64,000 nucleotides of DNA. Source: Bacillota bacterium. Its GTDB lineage: Bacteria > Bacillota > Clostridia > Christensenellales > Aristaeellaceae. Positions within the stretch are counted from its first letter, which is position 1. Each line of letters begins with the position of its first letter. The position numbers and the translations under genes were made by a program. The stretch is taken from NCBI GenBank assembly GCA_963169565.1, contig CAUJDI010000015.1, positions 1 to 64,000 of the forward strand. Direction: 5' to 3'. The notes beneath the pieces are model-generated. The model saw nothing but the letters and a program-made list of their open reading frames with translations. It made no database searches and was not told the DNA's origin. Positions 1 through 10,237 of this stretch are shown here, piece by piece.

Positions 1-96
1 ACGGTGTACCTGATGGAATACTCGGAAGACTGGTCAGTGACCAGGGCTTACCTGAGTGAGGAGTCGCTCAAATCACTGGATAACCAGGCAGCTTAA
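1..96 (+). CDS. C-terminal end of a truncated hypothetical protein (…VYLMEYSEDWSVTRAYLSEESLKSLDNQAA*)
   Basis: Open frame from base 1 to TAA at 94-96; family not recognised. Confidence 0.4.
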   Translation, partial: TVYLMEYSEDWSVTRAYLSEESLKSLDNQAA

Positions 97-313
97 CATG
101 GTATACGGAGTCCAAAGTTGCGAACTCGATTTGACAGTACCTGGATTGCTCTCGAAGAACCGTACCTTGACGATTCTATTCAGGCAAATGGGTGTATGTC
201 CTAGTTGACATTAACAGAGAAAACTAAATAATAAATATCACGCCCAAACACATGTGATACACTTTAAGTATTAGGAACCACAAAATCAAAGTTCCATTAT
301 ATGGAGGCGAAAC

Positions 314-991
314 ATGGGAAGATTGAACGAAGAATTTGTTAAGATAGAAGCCATGATATGTTTGAAGGAACACTATGCACAAAAGCATAACTATACGTTG
401 GAATCTGAAAAAAATGAAGCAACGGTTGAGTACAGAGGGAAAAAAGGACGGGCCGATGGAATACTTACTTATTCTGATCCCCGTGGAAGAGTAATAACAG
501 TTGCCTTGGAGGCAAAGTCACGAAAAACGTACAGCAGTCTTAAGCCGAATTTCAAAGATACTCGGTCTTTTTTACTATTGTTCTTTTCTTTTGTACTGGT
601 ATTTATATTGAGTATGTTCGCTTTTGATGCAATGAGGCTTTGGTTGCGTTTTCTGGTTTCTGCTATTATTAGCATTGTAATTTCTCTGCTGTTTATTATA
701 TGGGTAGCCGCTTCATATAAAGATACTAAGCGCGGAGTCATCGATCAATTACTACGTTATCCGGCGGATTATAGATGGATAGCTCTTCCTGTAGATGCTT
801 ACAATATGTACAGCAACAGGAAGCGGGATGGTGATGATGACTTTATAGATCATTTGCGAGCTAAAAGAATCGGATTAATTCTGGTCAGTGGGAGAAATAA
901 GTCCCGGATAGTACTTGAGCCCAGAACCAAAAAAACAAGCGTTTATCATAAGTACTACAAACGCTATACCAACTTAAAGAATAAAGAATAA
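314..991 (+). CDS. Hypothetical membrane protein with N-terminal PD-(D/E)XK nuclease-like region and two TM segments
   Basis: GRADGIL…ALEAKS resembles a D…ExK nuclease core; two hydrophobic stretches follow; low GC. Confidence 0.6.
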   Translation: MGRLNEEFVKIEAMICLKEHYAQKHNYTLESEKNEATVEYRGKKGRADGILTYSDPRGRVITVALEAKSRKTYSSLKPNFKDTRSFLLLFFSFVLVFILSMFAFDAMRLWLRFLVSAIISIVISLLFIIWVAASYKDTKRGVIDQLLRYPADYRWIALPVDAYNMYSNRKRDGDDDFIDHLRAKRIGLILVSGRNKSRIVLEPRTKKTSVYHKYYKRYTNLKNKE

Positions 992-1162
992 AAAGCAGAA
1001 TTATTATGCAATGGTTTTTAAATAAACAAGCAGATATTTTATGCACATTCCGTTTTTTTGGAATTAAGACTTTTTAACGGCTTTAGCTGAAGAATTTTGG
1101 ATATAAGAGGAATTTATCTATTAGTCATTTATAATACCCAATCCTCCTCAGGAGCCAAACGA

Positions 1163-1708
1163 ATGTACAGAGAATTATTTGATCAGATGCACCCTGGTTT
1201 CTTTGACAGGGAACAGATCCGCGGCCTGCCGCCGGATGAGGTCTACGAGGAAATGGTGCTGGACTTAAGGAAAGAGGCGCCGGCACTGCCGTCTTTGCCC
1301 GATTTTCATGACACAGTGTTTCAGTTTTATTCCGGTCCACACGGCAAGCTGATAAGGGCGGTCCGCGGGGTCGAGCCTGAATGGGAGCCGTACTTCACGA
1401 AAAACAGCCGCGTATTCTGCGCCCTGGTCAACAACGAGATCGCGTCCTTCTGCCTGGTTGAGGACATGGGCTTTCATCAGCTGGGCGGTCGGACGGTCCG
1501 CGTGGGCGGACCGGGATGCGTCGGCACCGTGCCGGCGTTCAGGCGAAAGGGGATCGGCGCGGGCATGGTCAGGCGGGTTGCCGCTCTGCTGCGCGGCGAA
1601 GGCTTTGATTTGAGCTATATCCACTATACTCACGTCGCCCCCTGGTATGCCGCCATGGGCTATCAGACCGTGCTGCGCTGGTCGTCAAAAGGTTTTTTGA
1701 GTCAATAG
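1163..1708 (+). CDS. GNAT family N-acetyltransferase
   Basis: VGTVPAFRRKGIGAGMVRRV acetyl-CoA binding motif; ATG at 1163 preceded by aggag. Confidence 0.75.
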   Translation: MYRELFDQMHPGFFDREQIRGLPPDEVYEEMVLDLRKEAPALPSLPDFHDTVFQFYSGPHGKLIRAVRGVEPEWEPYFTKNSRVFCALVNNEIASFCLVEDMGFHQLGGRTVRVGGPGCVGTVPAFRRKGIGAGMVRRVAALLRGEGFDLSYIHYTHVAPWYAAMGYQTVLRWSSKGFLSQ

Positions 1709-1834
1709 CGGGGAAAGGATTCCTTTATCCCCCCTGCCGGCAATGATAACATAGTGGAAAAATGCCCCATCCGCTGCTGAAAGTCAGCCCTCAGGGAATA
1801 GGCGCTTCAATCATGAATGAACCGGTATCCGCCG

Positions 1835-3352
1835 TCATATCCCGTCCGGGGGCGTCCCCGCGTCCGGGAGGGTCTCTCCGTCCCCGCCGTACCCCATTTC
1901 CGCCAGCAGGCCGAGGTTGACGTAGGCCAGCGCAAAGCCGCCGCGCCGGCTGTAGGTGATGAGAAACGCCGCGGTATCCTCATGGATCCTCCAGGTCTGG
2001 TGCTCCACATCTTCCAAATGAAAGGCTGTCAGCACTTCTCCCGGCACACGCTTCAGGGTCTGCGTGACCCAGTCGGTATCCTCGGGCATGGGTCTTCCGT
2101 ATTTCTGGGTCATGGCAGCCTGCAGGCTGTCCCTCTTCGCCGCGTTGCCGCTTTCCCATTCGACAAAATCATAGAAAATGGCGAGCAGCCTGTCCTTGCG
2201 GAACAGGTAGTTCAGGCTGTATGCCTGCACGCCCGCGGCAGTCGCGTCCCCAAGATCCAGCAGCTGAAAGTCAGGGTAGTCACGGTGGATCCAATAATCC
2301 CTGTCACTGCTGACGCCTTCCGCCTCCCGGACCTGCCGGGGCGTGGAAGCCCAGGTGATCCCGTTGCGGCTGAACCTGAACCGCGTACCCTGCGCATTGA
2401 TGGCCCCTTCCTCCGTCCCCGCGGGGTTTTCCTCCGCCTTCCCGAATAAAAAGGCGTCCCATGCCCCGTCCGCGTTCAGCCCCATCCCCTCCAGCAGGCC
2501 CAGGTTGACACAGGCCAGCGCAGCGCTGCCGCCCCGGTTGTATTCCATGACGAAGGCGGCAGTATCCTCCCGGATCATCCAGGTCTTGTGCCCATTATCC
2601 TCCAATTCAAAATGCGTCAGCACCCTGGCCGGCATGCTTTTAAGAATTCCAGTGACCCAGTCGCTTTCAGCCGGCATGGGCTCGCCGTATTGACGGAGCA
2701 TGGAGTTGACCAGGCTCATATAACTGCCCGATTCATAAGGGGAATCATAGAAAATGGCGAGAAGGCTGTCCTTGTGGAACAGGTAGTTCAGGCTGCTCCC
2801 CTGATCCCCCTTGTCAAATGCTTCCTGGATTTCCAGCAGCCGGAAATCAGGGTACTTCGGGTGGACCAGATCATCAATTTCCTGCCCAACGCCCTCTGCC
2901 TCCCGGACCTGTTCCGGCGTGGAGGTCCACGTAATCCCCTTGCGAAAGAGAAAGAACTCTGTGCCTTCCGCTTCCGAAGCGCCCGCCTCCTCCGATCGGC
3001 CGAGGTAGAAGATGTCCCCCGCCCCGTTCCTGAGGACCAGCTGCCCCTTTTCAAGGAGAAAATCAAGCGCCGGCTGGCCGTCAATCCTGACGCGGACGCC
3101 ACCCTCGATCTCCTCCCAGGTCCCGGCCGCTTCCGACGATCCGGATTTCGATCTGAGCGTGCCGTCCGGGCGTATCAGCAGGGAGATGGTTTCAACCTTG
3201 GTTCCGTTGTATTCCTGCTTCAGGACGCCGTCGCCCCGGTCAACGGCCCAGCAGACCCACTCCCCGGCCAAGTCACCCGCCGCCGCAACCGGAAAATAGA
3301 CAACCGACAGCAGCATCACCGCCGACAGCAGCATGGCAAAGGCTTTTTTCAT
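1835..3352 (-). CDS. Secreted protein with an internally duplicated domain of unknown function
   Basis: Signal peptide MKKAFAMLLSAVMLLSVVYFPVAAA; two repeats containing GITW(T/A)STP(E/R)QVREAEGV…SLNYLF(H/R)KD(S/R)LLAIFYD. Confidence 0.75.
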   Translation of the reverse strand: MKKAFAMLLSAVMLLSVVYFPVAAAGDLAGEWVCWAVDRGDGVLKQEYNGTKVETISLLIRPDGTLRSKSGSSEAAGTWEEIEGGVRVRIDGQPALDFLLEKGQLVLRNGAGDIFYLGRSEEAGASEAEGTEFFLFRKGITWTSTPEQVREAEGVGQEIDDLVHPKYPDFRLLEIQEAFDKGDQGSSLNYLFHKDSLLAIFYDSPYESGSYMSLVNSMLRQYGEPMPAESDWVTGILKSMPARVLTHFELEDNGHKTWMIREDTAAFVMEYNRGGSAALACVNLGLLEGMGLNADGAWDAFLFGKAEENPAGTEEGAINAQGTRFRFSRNGITWASTPRQVREAEGVSSDRDYWIHRDYPDFQLLDLGDATAAGVQAYSLNYLFRKDRLLAIFYDFVEWESGNAAKRDSLQAAMTQKYGRPMPEDTDWVTQTLKRVPGEVLTAFHLEDVEHQTWRIHEDTAAFLITYSRRGGFALAYVNLGLLAEMGYGGDGETLPDAGTPPDGI

Positions 3353-3631
3353 TCTTCTTGTCCTTTCCGCTGGATTGGTAATTATTCAGTCTATGCTGCA
3401 GACAATATAGCACTGTATCTGCGTCTCATTCAATAGCATCAGCATGAGGCGGGGTAAACACGCTGCCTTTGTCCTGATTGCCTGAAAGCCTTTTTGTCCT
3501 TCGGCATTTTCTCAGGAAAGCCAAAAACCGTCCTTCCGCTGAGATAACGACGTCAAGGAACGGCAATAATGTCGGTATGAACCTTACAGACAGCATAGCG
3601 CTGTCCAAGGAAAGCATATCCCTCCGCCCTC

Positions 3632-4495
3632 CTACCGGGCGATGACCTCCCGCAGCGCGGTAATGTCGTGCAGGGCGAAGGACAGGCCCGCATAGTCAAA
3701 GAAGGCCCGCAGTTTTTCACTGCTTTCCCATACGGCGGGCAGACCGTCCGTATAATAGGTATTCGACTCCGTCAGGTCATGGAGACCCGGCCGCTGCAAT
3801 TCGTAAATGTGGATGAGCCGCTTGCCCGCCTGCCGGGAGGCTTCCATCTCCGTTTTGATCTGCCCGGTCTCGTCCTCTTTCTGGTAGTTCATCACGGCCA
3901 CCGCGTCGCAGGCCTCCCTGATCAGCGCGTCCAGCACGCCGGCATGCCCGATGGCATCATAGAAATGCGGGATGCAGAGGATCAGGAATACTCCTTTCTC
4001 CCGCGCGCGGGCATAGGCCTTCTTCATCGCGGTCAGGTATTTCTCCATGGTCCGCTCCGGGTCTTTCCGGAAGGCTTTCGTCAGGTAGGGCTCCACGTCC
4101 AGCATGAGCCCCACCGGACCGTCCCCGCCCATCTGCGCCATCAGTTTGGCCGTGCTGTCGACCTGCCGGATCATCTGCCGGGCGTTTGTGTCCAGCCCCC
4201 ATTCCGGCCGTCCGGCCAGCGCGTACACAGCGATCCGCAGCTCCCCGGCCCGCTCCCAGAAAGAGGGCGCGGTCTTCCCGCCCAGGACCTGATACACTTC
4301 GCCGGCGCCCACCTCAGCCAGGGTTTCAAACAATGCCCTGGCCGCTTTCTCATCGGACGCGTTTGTTCTCTGCCATGAAAACACGCCAAGCACCGCCCGG
4401 CCGGGGTTCTGCGCGGAGTTGCCCTGTGCGCTTCCGGTCAGGACAGCGGCGCACAGGAGCAGGGAAAGGAGGGCAAGGCGGCGGACGTCCGGCAT
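3632..4495 (-). CDS. Secreted putative TIM-barrel/glycoside-hydrolase-like protein
   Basis: Signal peptide MPDVRRLALLSLLLCAAVLTGSAQ; GLMLDVEPYL and AVAVMNYQ motifs resemble GH barrel proteins. Confidence 0.5.
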   Translation of the reverse strand: MPDVRRLALLSLLLCAAVLTGSAQGNSAQNPGRAVLGVFSWQRTNASDEKAARALFETLAEVGAGEVYQVLGGKTAPSFWERAGELRIAVYALAGRPEWGLDTNARQMIRQVDSTAKLMAQMGGDGPVGLMLDVEPYLTKAFRKDPERTMEKYLTAMKKAYARAREKGVFLILCIPHFYDAIGHAGVLDALIREACDAVAVMNYQKEDETGQIKTEMEASRQAGKRLIHIYELQRPGLHDLTESNTYYTDGLPAVWESSEKLRAFFDYAGLSFALHDITALREVIAR

Positions 4496-4571
4496 AAAAC
4501 CCCTTTTCTTTCCGTCAGGACACGCCGGAGAGCCCGCCCTGATCATCCGGGAAGCAGGCGCTGTTCCCGCT

Positions 4572-7055
4572 TCAGGCCGTTGTATCAGGGCCATCGGGAG
4601 GTCCTTCCTGTCCTTTGAGCACGTCCCGGATGAACACCTCCGCGATCCCGGGGTCAAACTGTGTCCCGGCGTTGCGCCGGATCTCCTCCGCCGCGTCCTC
4701 CCGGCTCCTGGGCAGGCGGGACCCCTGCCCGGTAACCATCGCGTCATAAGCCTCCGCAATGGAGATCACCCGCGCTTTCCAGGGGATCTCCTCGCCCCTG
4801 AGGCCTCTTGGATATCCCGCGCCGTCCCACCGCTCATGATGGGAGAGGACGTATTCGCAGATGCTGTGGTACTCGCTGGAGGTGCCCAGAAGCCGGAACC
4901 CGGTTTCCGGATGGCGCCTGATCTGGGCCCATTCCTCTTCCGTCAGCCCCTCCCGCTTGTTGAGGATCGCCTCATCAACGGCGATCTTGCCGATGTCATG
5001 CACCTCACCGACGGTTCTCAGTTCCCTGGTTCCCTCTTCACTCAGGCCGTACACCCTGCCGATCGCTTCGCACAGCGCGCCGACCCGTGAAGAATGGTCC
5101 CTCTCCGCGGGGCTTTTGTATAGGACCGCGCTGAGGATGGAGCGGATGGTGTCGCCGTGCTTGCCGGCGCTGTCGGAGATCTTCCTGCGGTACATGTAGT
5201 CCTCTGCCGTTTTCATGACAGCCGCCGCGCTTTGCCCCTGTAGTGTCTTGGTGCTCCAGCCGAAGGAGACGGACAGGGGGATGTCCATCAGCACAAGCTT
5301 TTCGGCGTCCCCGCGGATGCGCGCGACCAGGCCTTCCAGGAGCGATTCCTCCATCCCGGGGAGCAGGATGACGAATTCATCACCGCCGACCCTTGCCACC
5401 ACGTCGCCGGGGCGGAAAGAGGTCTTCAGTACGTCGGCCACCATCTGGATCATCCGGTCCCCGCTCTGGTGGCCAAAGGCATCGTTGAAGGTTTTCAGGC
5501 CGTTGACGTCGGCGTAGACGAAGGACAGGGGCAGGTTCTCCGCCGTATCCAGGCGCTTCATCGCCTCGTCAAAGAACCTGCGGTTGTATAGGCCCGTCAG
5601 CTGATCATGGTAGCTGAGGTACTCGATGCGCCGCTGCCGTTCCTTGCGCTCGCTGAAGTCCCGGAACACCAGGACGCAGCCGATGGTGTTCCCCTCCATG
5701 TCCCTGATGGGGGACGCCGTGTCCTCCACGGGGATCTCCCTGCCGTCCCTGGACAGCAGCAGCGTGTGGTTCTGCAGTTCGACGATCTCATTGAGCTCAA
5801 ACACCCGCCGCACGGGGCTCGGCACGGTCTCCCGTGTGAACTCGTTGACGATGACGAACACGTCCTCCACCATCCGGCCCGCGGCATCCTGCGCGCTCCA
5901 CCCCGTCAGGCGCTGGGCGACCGGGTTGATGAACTGGATGCGGCCTTCAATGTCCACGGACAAAACACCGTCGCCGACGGACAGCAGCGTGGCGCTGAGC
6001 TTTTCCCGGCTGTCCATCAGGTCGCGCTGCCCCTGTTCGATCCGGTCCAGCAGGCCGTTGACGGACCTGCGAAGGTAGGCGAACTCGTCCTTTCCTCCCT
6101 CCGGCAGCCTTTCAAAGGCTTTCCGTGTCAGGTCGATCTTCTGCACGTCCCGGATCAGCTTCCTGAACGACCCGGTCAGGTAGAGGCCCAGGAGGAGGAA
6201 GATCAGAAGGGAGACGGCGAGCGATCCGGCGGTGTTGTTGATGGCGAATTCCCTGGCCTTTTTTATACCCATCAGATAGAAGGTCCTGGGCATCCTCAGC
6301 GGGAACAGCACGGCGCTGTCCGGATCAAAGGCGTTGGATACGATCAGTTCAATGTCGATGGCCTCCCCGTTGTCAGTGAGGGAAGAATGGACCGTGCTCC
6401 CGGTTCCGTCCGGCTCCGCCGCGCCGGGTTTCACGGTCTCACGGATGGAGCCAAGCGTGCAGCCCGAGATCTTTTCGATCTCCGCCGAGATGACGCCGTC
6501 GATCCGTTTCCCGATGATCATCTTGCCGACAGGCTTTTCTGTGATGATGGAATCCGTGATGTCCGTCGCGGCGACAAAATAAAACCCGTCCCCCATCCGG
6601 AACAGGCCCCCGGCATCGTCACCCTGGCGGGAATACTCAAGGACGCCCCTGAATCCATCCATGAAGCCCTCAGGGAAGGGAGAGAACGCCTTCTCCCGGA
6701 AGGAATAGTGCTGCTGATGGTATATCGCGCCATCCGGGCCGGTGAAGACCATGAAGTCCAGGTCCAGGTTCCGGAACGTCTCTTCCGTGATGTTGTCCCG
6801 GACAAAGGCGCCGTTCTCTCCCCGGACGAACAGGAAGGTGTCGTCCCAGTGGCCCCAGTCGTTCGCGTTGGCAAGATACTTTGCCAGTTTTTCCGAAATA
6901 TAGGAGGAAACGCTCTCCTTCGCCGCCTGGACCTGGGACTGCTCCAGCGCCAGAACGAAATCCTGGAAAAACATGCCGAAAAACAGGTTGATCAGAACGA
7001 TTCCCGCAAGCAGAAGCGGGAGAATGGTGAGAAAGATTTTCGTGCGCTGTTTCAT
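4572..7055 (-). CDS. Membrane sensor with CHASE4-like, PAS, GGDEF and HD-GYP domains
   Basis: DWGHWDDTF (CHASE4-like), RVGGDEFVIL (GGDEF), HDIGKIAVDE plus HHERWDGAGYP (HD-GYP); ATG at 7055 chosen. Confidence 0.88.
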   Translation of the reverse strand: MKQRTKIFLTILPLLLAGIVLINLFFGMFFQDFVLALEQSQVQAAKESVSSYISEKLAKYLANANDWGHWDDTFLFVRGENGAFVRDNITEETFRNLDLDFMVFTGPDGAIYHQQHYSFREKAFSPFPEGFMDGFRGVLEYSRQGDDAGGLFRMGDGFYFVAATDITDSIITEKPVGKMIIGKRIDGVISAEIEKISGCTLGSIRETVKPGAAEPDGTGSTVHSSLTDNGEAIDIELIVSNAFDPDSAVLFPLRMPRTFYLMGIKKAREFAINNTAGSLAVSLLIFLLLGLYLTGSFRKLIRDVQKIDLTRKAFERLPEGGKDEFAYLRRSVNGLLDRIEQGQRDLMDSREKLSATLLSVGDGVLSVDIEGRIQFINPVAQRLTGWSAQDAAGRMVEDVFVIVNEFTRETVPSPVRRVFELNEIVELQNHTLLLSRDGREIPVEDTASPIRDMEGNTIGCVLVFRDFSERKERQRRIEYLSYHDQLTGLYNRRFFDEAMKRLDTAENLPLSFVYADVNGLKTFNDAFGHQSGDRMIQMVADVLKTSFRPGDVVARVGGDEFVILLPGMEESLLEGLVARIRGDAEKLVLMDIPLSVSFGWSTKTLQGQSAAAVMKTAEDYMYRRKISDSAGKHGDTIRSILSAVLYKSPAERDHSSRVGALCEAIGRVYGLSEEGTRELRTVGEVHDIGKIAVDEAILNKREGLTEEEWAQIRRHPETGFRLLGTSSEYHSICEYVLSHHERWDGAGYPRGLRGEEIPWKARVISIAEAYDAMVTGQGSRLPRSREDAAEEIRRNAGTQFDPGIAEVFIRDVLKGQEGPPDGPDTTA

Positions 7056-7321
7056 TTCCCTTTTCTCCGGAGCAGAATAAGGGCCCGGAAGGATCCCTGA
7101 TCCTCCTTTCGGGCCGGCGCGAAAGACACAAAATGGCTGCCAGCAAAGCGGGACGGAACCTGTCTCCTGCATCCGCAGCCATCAAAATGCACACGCAAAA
7201 CTGATGAAAGAATAGAACATGCAGGGTTGCCTGTCAACGCCGCATGTCCGGGGCTCCGGCAGCGGCTTTTTCCAATCCGGCAGGCCGGTCCCCCCTTCAG
7301 GCAGCAAAGTAACAGAACGCC

Positions 7322-8647
7322 TTACCCCTGGGCCAGAAGCGCCCGGTAGAACGCGACTGCCTGCACCAGCGCAGAAACCGGGACGCGCTCGTTGGCGGCG
7401 TGCACGGCCGCGGATTCCTCCGCGGACACCAGCAGCGGGGAGAAGCGGTAGACCCGGGAACAGAACAGGCTGTAATAGTAGGCGTCGGTCGCGCCGATCA
7501 TCAGGGCTGGGGCCGTGACGGCCTCCGGCCATACGGCGGCCACGGCGCTGCGGATCCGGTCAAACGCGGGGCCTTCTGTCTCGGACACCGGGCTGGGTTC
7601 GTTCCCGGCGAGGATCTCGACCTTCACCCTGCCGTCATGGATGATCCTTCTCGCGCGCTCCGCGGCCCCCTCCAGGGTGTCCCCCGGCAGCAGGCGCAGG
7701 TTGTACCCGGCGGAGGCGACATCCGGCAGCACGTTGGCGGCGGCGCTGCCGGAAAGCTGGGTGAGCGCGCAGGTGGTGCGCAGCAGCGCCGCCTCCTCCC
7801 CGGCGTCGTGCTCAAAGCGGGCGGTGAGTACCGTGGCGTACAGGTCCGGGTATTTGTACATCAGCCGCCAGGGGAAGACGCAGTTTTGGCTCAGCGCGCG
7901 CAGGCAGGCCCGGACCGGCGGCGTGAAGCGCATCGGCCAGGGATTCTTCCGCAGCCGCTCCATCGCCCTGACCAGGACGTCCGACTGGGTCTCCCGGGGC
8001 GGCCTGGAGGCGTGCCCGCCAGGGCCTGTGACGGAAAGCCGCATCTGGGCCATGCCCTTCTCGGCCACCCCCACCATCGCGGCCAGCCCCGTGAATCCGG
8101 GCAGGGGCGCGGTGTCCATGTTCCCGCCCTCATCCAGCACGAAGTCCGGCTCCTGCCCTCTCTCCTTCAGGAAACGGATGATCTCCCCGGTGGTCGGGCC
8201 GTAGGTTTCCTCATCCCCCGAAAAGCAGAAGAAGACGTCCCGCGCCGGGATGAAGCCCTGCCCGATCAGTTCCTCCGCCGCCTGAAGCATCGAGGCCAGC
8301 GTGCCCTTGGTGTCCAGCGCGCCGCGGCCGTGGACGTACCCCTCCCTGACCTCCCCGCTGAAGGGCGCTCCCTCCCAGCCGGTCTCCCCGGGTGGCACCA
8401 CGTCGTAGTGCGCCATGAGCACCCAGGGCTTTCCGCTCATCTTTCCAGGCCAGCGCCATACCACCCCGCGCCCGGCGATGAGCCTGCGCTCGCACGCCGC
8501 GGCGGCGATGGGATACAGTGTTTCGATCGCTTTCCGGAATCCTTCAAAGGCCGCCTTGTCCTCGCCTTCCCCGGCAACGGTCGGAAAACGGATCAGCGCG
8601 CCGAGGTTTTCGGCGACCCGCGGAACGTCAATCTTCAGTGGATCCAT
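7322..8647 (-). CDS. M20 family metallopeptidase (PM20D1/CPS-like carboxypeptidase)
   Basis: LMAHYDVVPP…GRGALDTKGTLASML…FSGDEETYG. Confidence 0.88.
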   Translation of the reverse strand: MDPLKIDVPRVAENLGALIRFPTVAGEGEDKAAFEGFRKAIETLYPIAAAACERRLIAGRGVVWRWPGKMSGKPWVLMAHYDVVPPGETGWEGAPFSGEVREGYVHGRGALDTKGTLASMLQAAEELIGQGFIPARDVFFCFSGDEETYGPTTGEIIRFLKERGQEPDFVLDEGGNMDTAPLPGFTGLAAMVGVAEKGMAQMRLSVTGPGGHASRPPRETQSDVLVRAMERLRKNPWPMRFTPPVRACLRALSQNCVFPWRLMYKYPDLYATVLTARFEHDAGEEAALLRTTCALTQLSGSAAANVLPDVASAGYNLRLLPGDTLEGAAERARRIIHDGRVKVEILAGNEPSPVSETEGPAFDRIRSAVAAVWPEAVTAPALMIGATDAYYYSLFCSRVYRFSPLLVSAEESAAVHAANERVPVSALVQAVAFYRALLAQG

Positions 8648-8691
8648 GATTCATCCCTCTTTCCTCTTTGATTGCCAGGGGAAGGACCGCG

Positions 8692-9420
8692 TCAATACCG
8701 GATGCGCCTGAGCAGCAGGATCTTGACAGAGAAGGCCGCGGCAGCGTAGATCCAGCAAGCCGCAACGGCTTTCGTCAGTTCCGCCGCCTCAAACGTCACG
8801 GACCCGTCAAACCGGGTGATCAGCGAGTAGACGGGCGGAAACAAGGGGGACAGGTAAGCAAACACGGGGATGCCGCGGATGATCACGCCGGAGAAAACGC
8901 CCGCCAGGCACCCGAGCAGCGCAAGCAGCCAGGCCAGCCGGGTATCCCCCACAATCCTTGAGTGGAACAGGCCGCCGTACGCCCCTCCCGCCAGCGACGA
9001 TGAAACCAGCAGGAGAAGCATCCCCACGATATCCCGGGCATTGACGTCCCTTATGAAGAACGTGCCGCCGCTCACCGCGTTCTTTGTCAGCGGCCAGGCA
9101 GCGGAGAAAGCGGAGGCCACCAAAGCCGCCGCAAGCAGCACAAGGGCGCGGGAAGCCGTCTCCCTCAATAAGCTGCCCAGTTTGAGCTGAACCAGCTGGG
9201 AAATGACCGGCTCCTCTCCGCGGGCAAAGCTGATCCCGGCCCAGGTCATGCACAGGAAGAGCGCAAGCGCGGTCAATGCGGTGGACGAAACGAGGTCCGC
9301 GGGGCCGACGGAATAGAAGGTGACCAGAAAGACCAGCAGCGCCAGCCCGGGCATCACAGCCCTGCCGGTTTTCAGGTAGACGGCGGCCTGCAGCCGGGCC
9401 GCATCAGCGATCCTTTTCAT
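8692..9420 (-). CDS. ABC transporter permease-like membrane protein
   Basis: Multiple TM segments; overlaps the adjacent ABC ATPase ORF by 17 nt. Confidence 0.65.
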   Translation of the reverse strand: MKRIADAARLQAAVYLKTGRAVMPGLALLVFLVTFYSVGPADLVSSTALTALALFLCMTWAGISFARGEEPVISQLVQLKLGSLLRETASRALVLLAAALVASAFSAAWPLTKNAVSGGTFFIRDVNARDIVGMLLLLVSSSLAGGAYGGLFHSRIVGDTRLAWLLALLGCLAGVFSGVIIRGIPVFAYLSPLFPPVYSLITRFDGSVTFEAAELTKAVAACWIYAAAAFSVKILLLRRIRY

Positions 9421-10237
9421 GGCGCATCTCCTTCAGCCTGCAGCCCGCCTGCAGCATCCGCCTGAGGATCTCGTCGCAGGCTCCTTGTTGAGCGGCAAGA
9501 AGCAGTTCCCCGCCGTGATCCTCGGTCCGAAGGATCCCCTCAAGGTCCGGAGGGATCAGAAAGCCCGGTTCCGGGGTCCCAAACAGGAAGATCACTTCAT
9601 CTTCCCCAAAGGGCGCCTCGCAGGGATGCAGCTCCCCGTCCCTGATCACGAAGGCCGTCCCCGCAAGCGCGCGGATCAGCGGCTGCTCGTGGCAGGCCAG
9701 CAAAACGGCTGTTCCTTCCCGGAGGCTTTCCCTGACGAGGCGCTTGAAGGCGTCCTGCGACTCCCTGTCCTGGCCCGACAGCGGCTCGTCCAGCAGCAGG
9801 ACGTCCGCCTGGCTCAGAAAGGCCTGGATGACGGATACCTTTTGCAGCATTCCCTTTGAATAGGCGCGGATGGGGATGCCCGACGCCTCCTGAAGGCTGA
9901 AGAGCACAAGCAGCTGCTCCATCCTCTTTTTTATCCTCTTTTGATCCGATCCCTCAACCCTGCCCAGAGAGCGCAGGAGGTCGCGGGCGCTGAGGTTCAG
10001 CCTGGGAAAGCTCTCCGGGATATACTGGATCCTGATCCCATCCCCCGCCCGGACCGCGCCGGAAGACGGCAGGGTCAGCCCAGCAGCCAGCTTCAGCAGG
10101 GTCGTCTTTCCGCAGCCGTTCAGGCCGGTCAGGGCCATGCACTCACCCTTCCTGATCTGAAAGGAGACGTTTTTCAGCACCTCACGCGCTCCGAATCTCT
10201 TTGAGACCTGATCAAAGGTCATGACCGCGTCAGGCAT
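9404..10237 (-). CDS. ABC transporter ATP-binding protein
   Basis: Walker A GLNGCGKTTLLKLAAG; Walker B VLLLDEPLSGQD. Confidence 0.88.
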   Translation of the reverse strand: MPDAVMTFDQVSKRFGAREVLKNVSFQIRKGECMALTGLNGCGKTTLLKLAAGLTLPSSGAVRAGDGIRIQYIPESFPRLNLSARDLLRSLGRVEGSDQKRIKKRMEQLLVLFSLQEASGIPIRAYSKGMLQKVSVIQAFLSQADVLLLDEPLSGQDRESQDAFKRLVRESLREGTAVLLACHEQPLIRALAGTAFVIRDGELHPCEAPFGEDEVIFLFGTPEPGFLIPPDLEGILRTEDHGGELLLAAQQGACDEILRRMLQAGCRLKEMRHEKDR

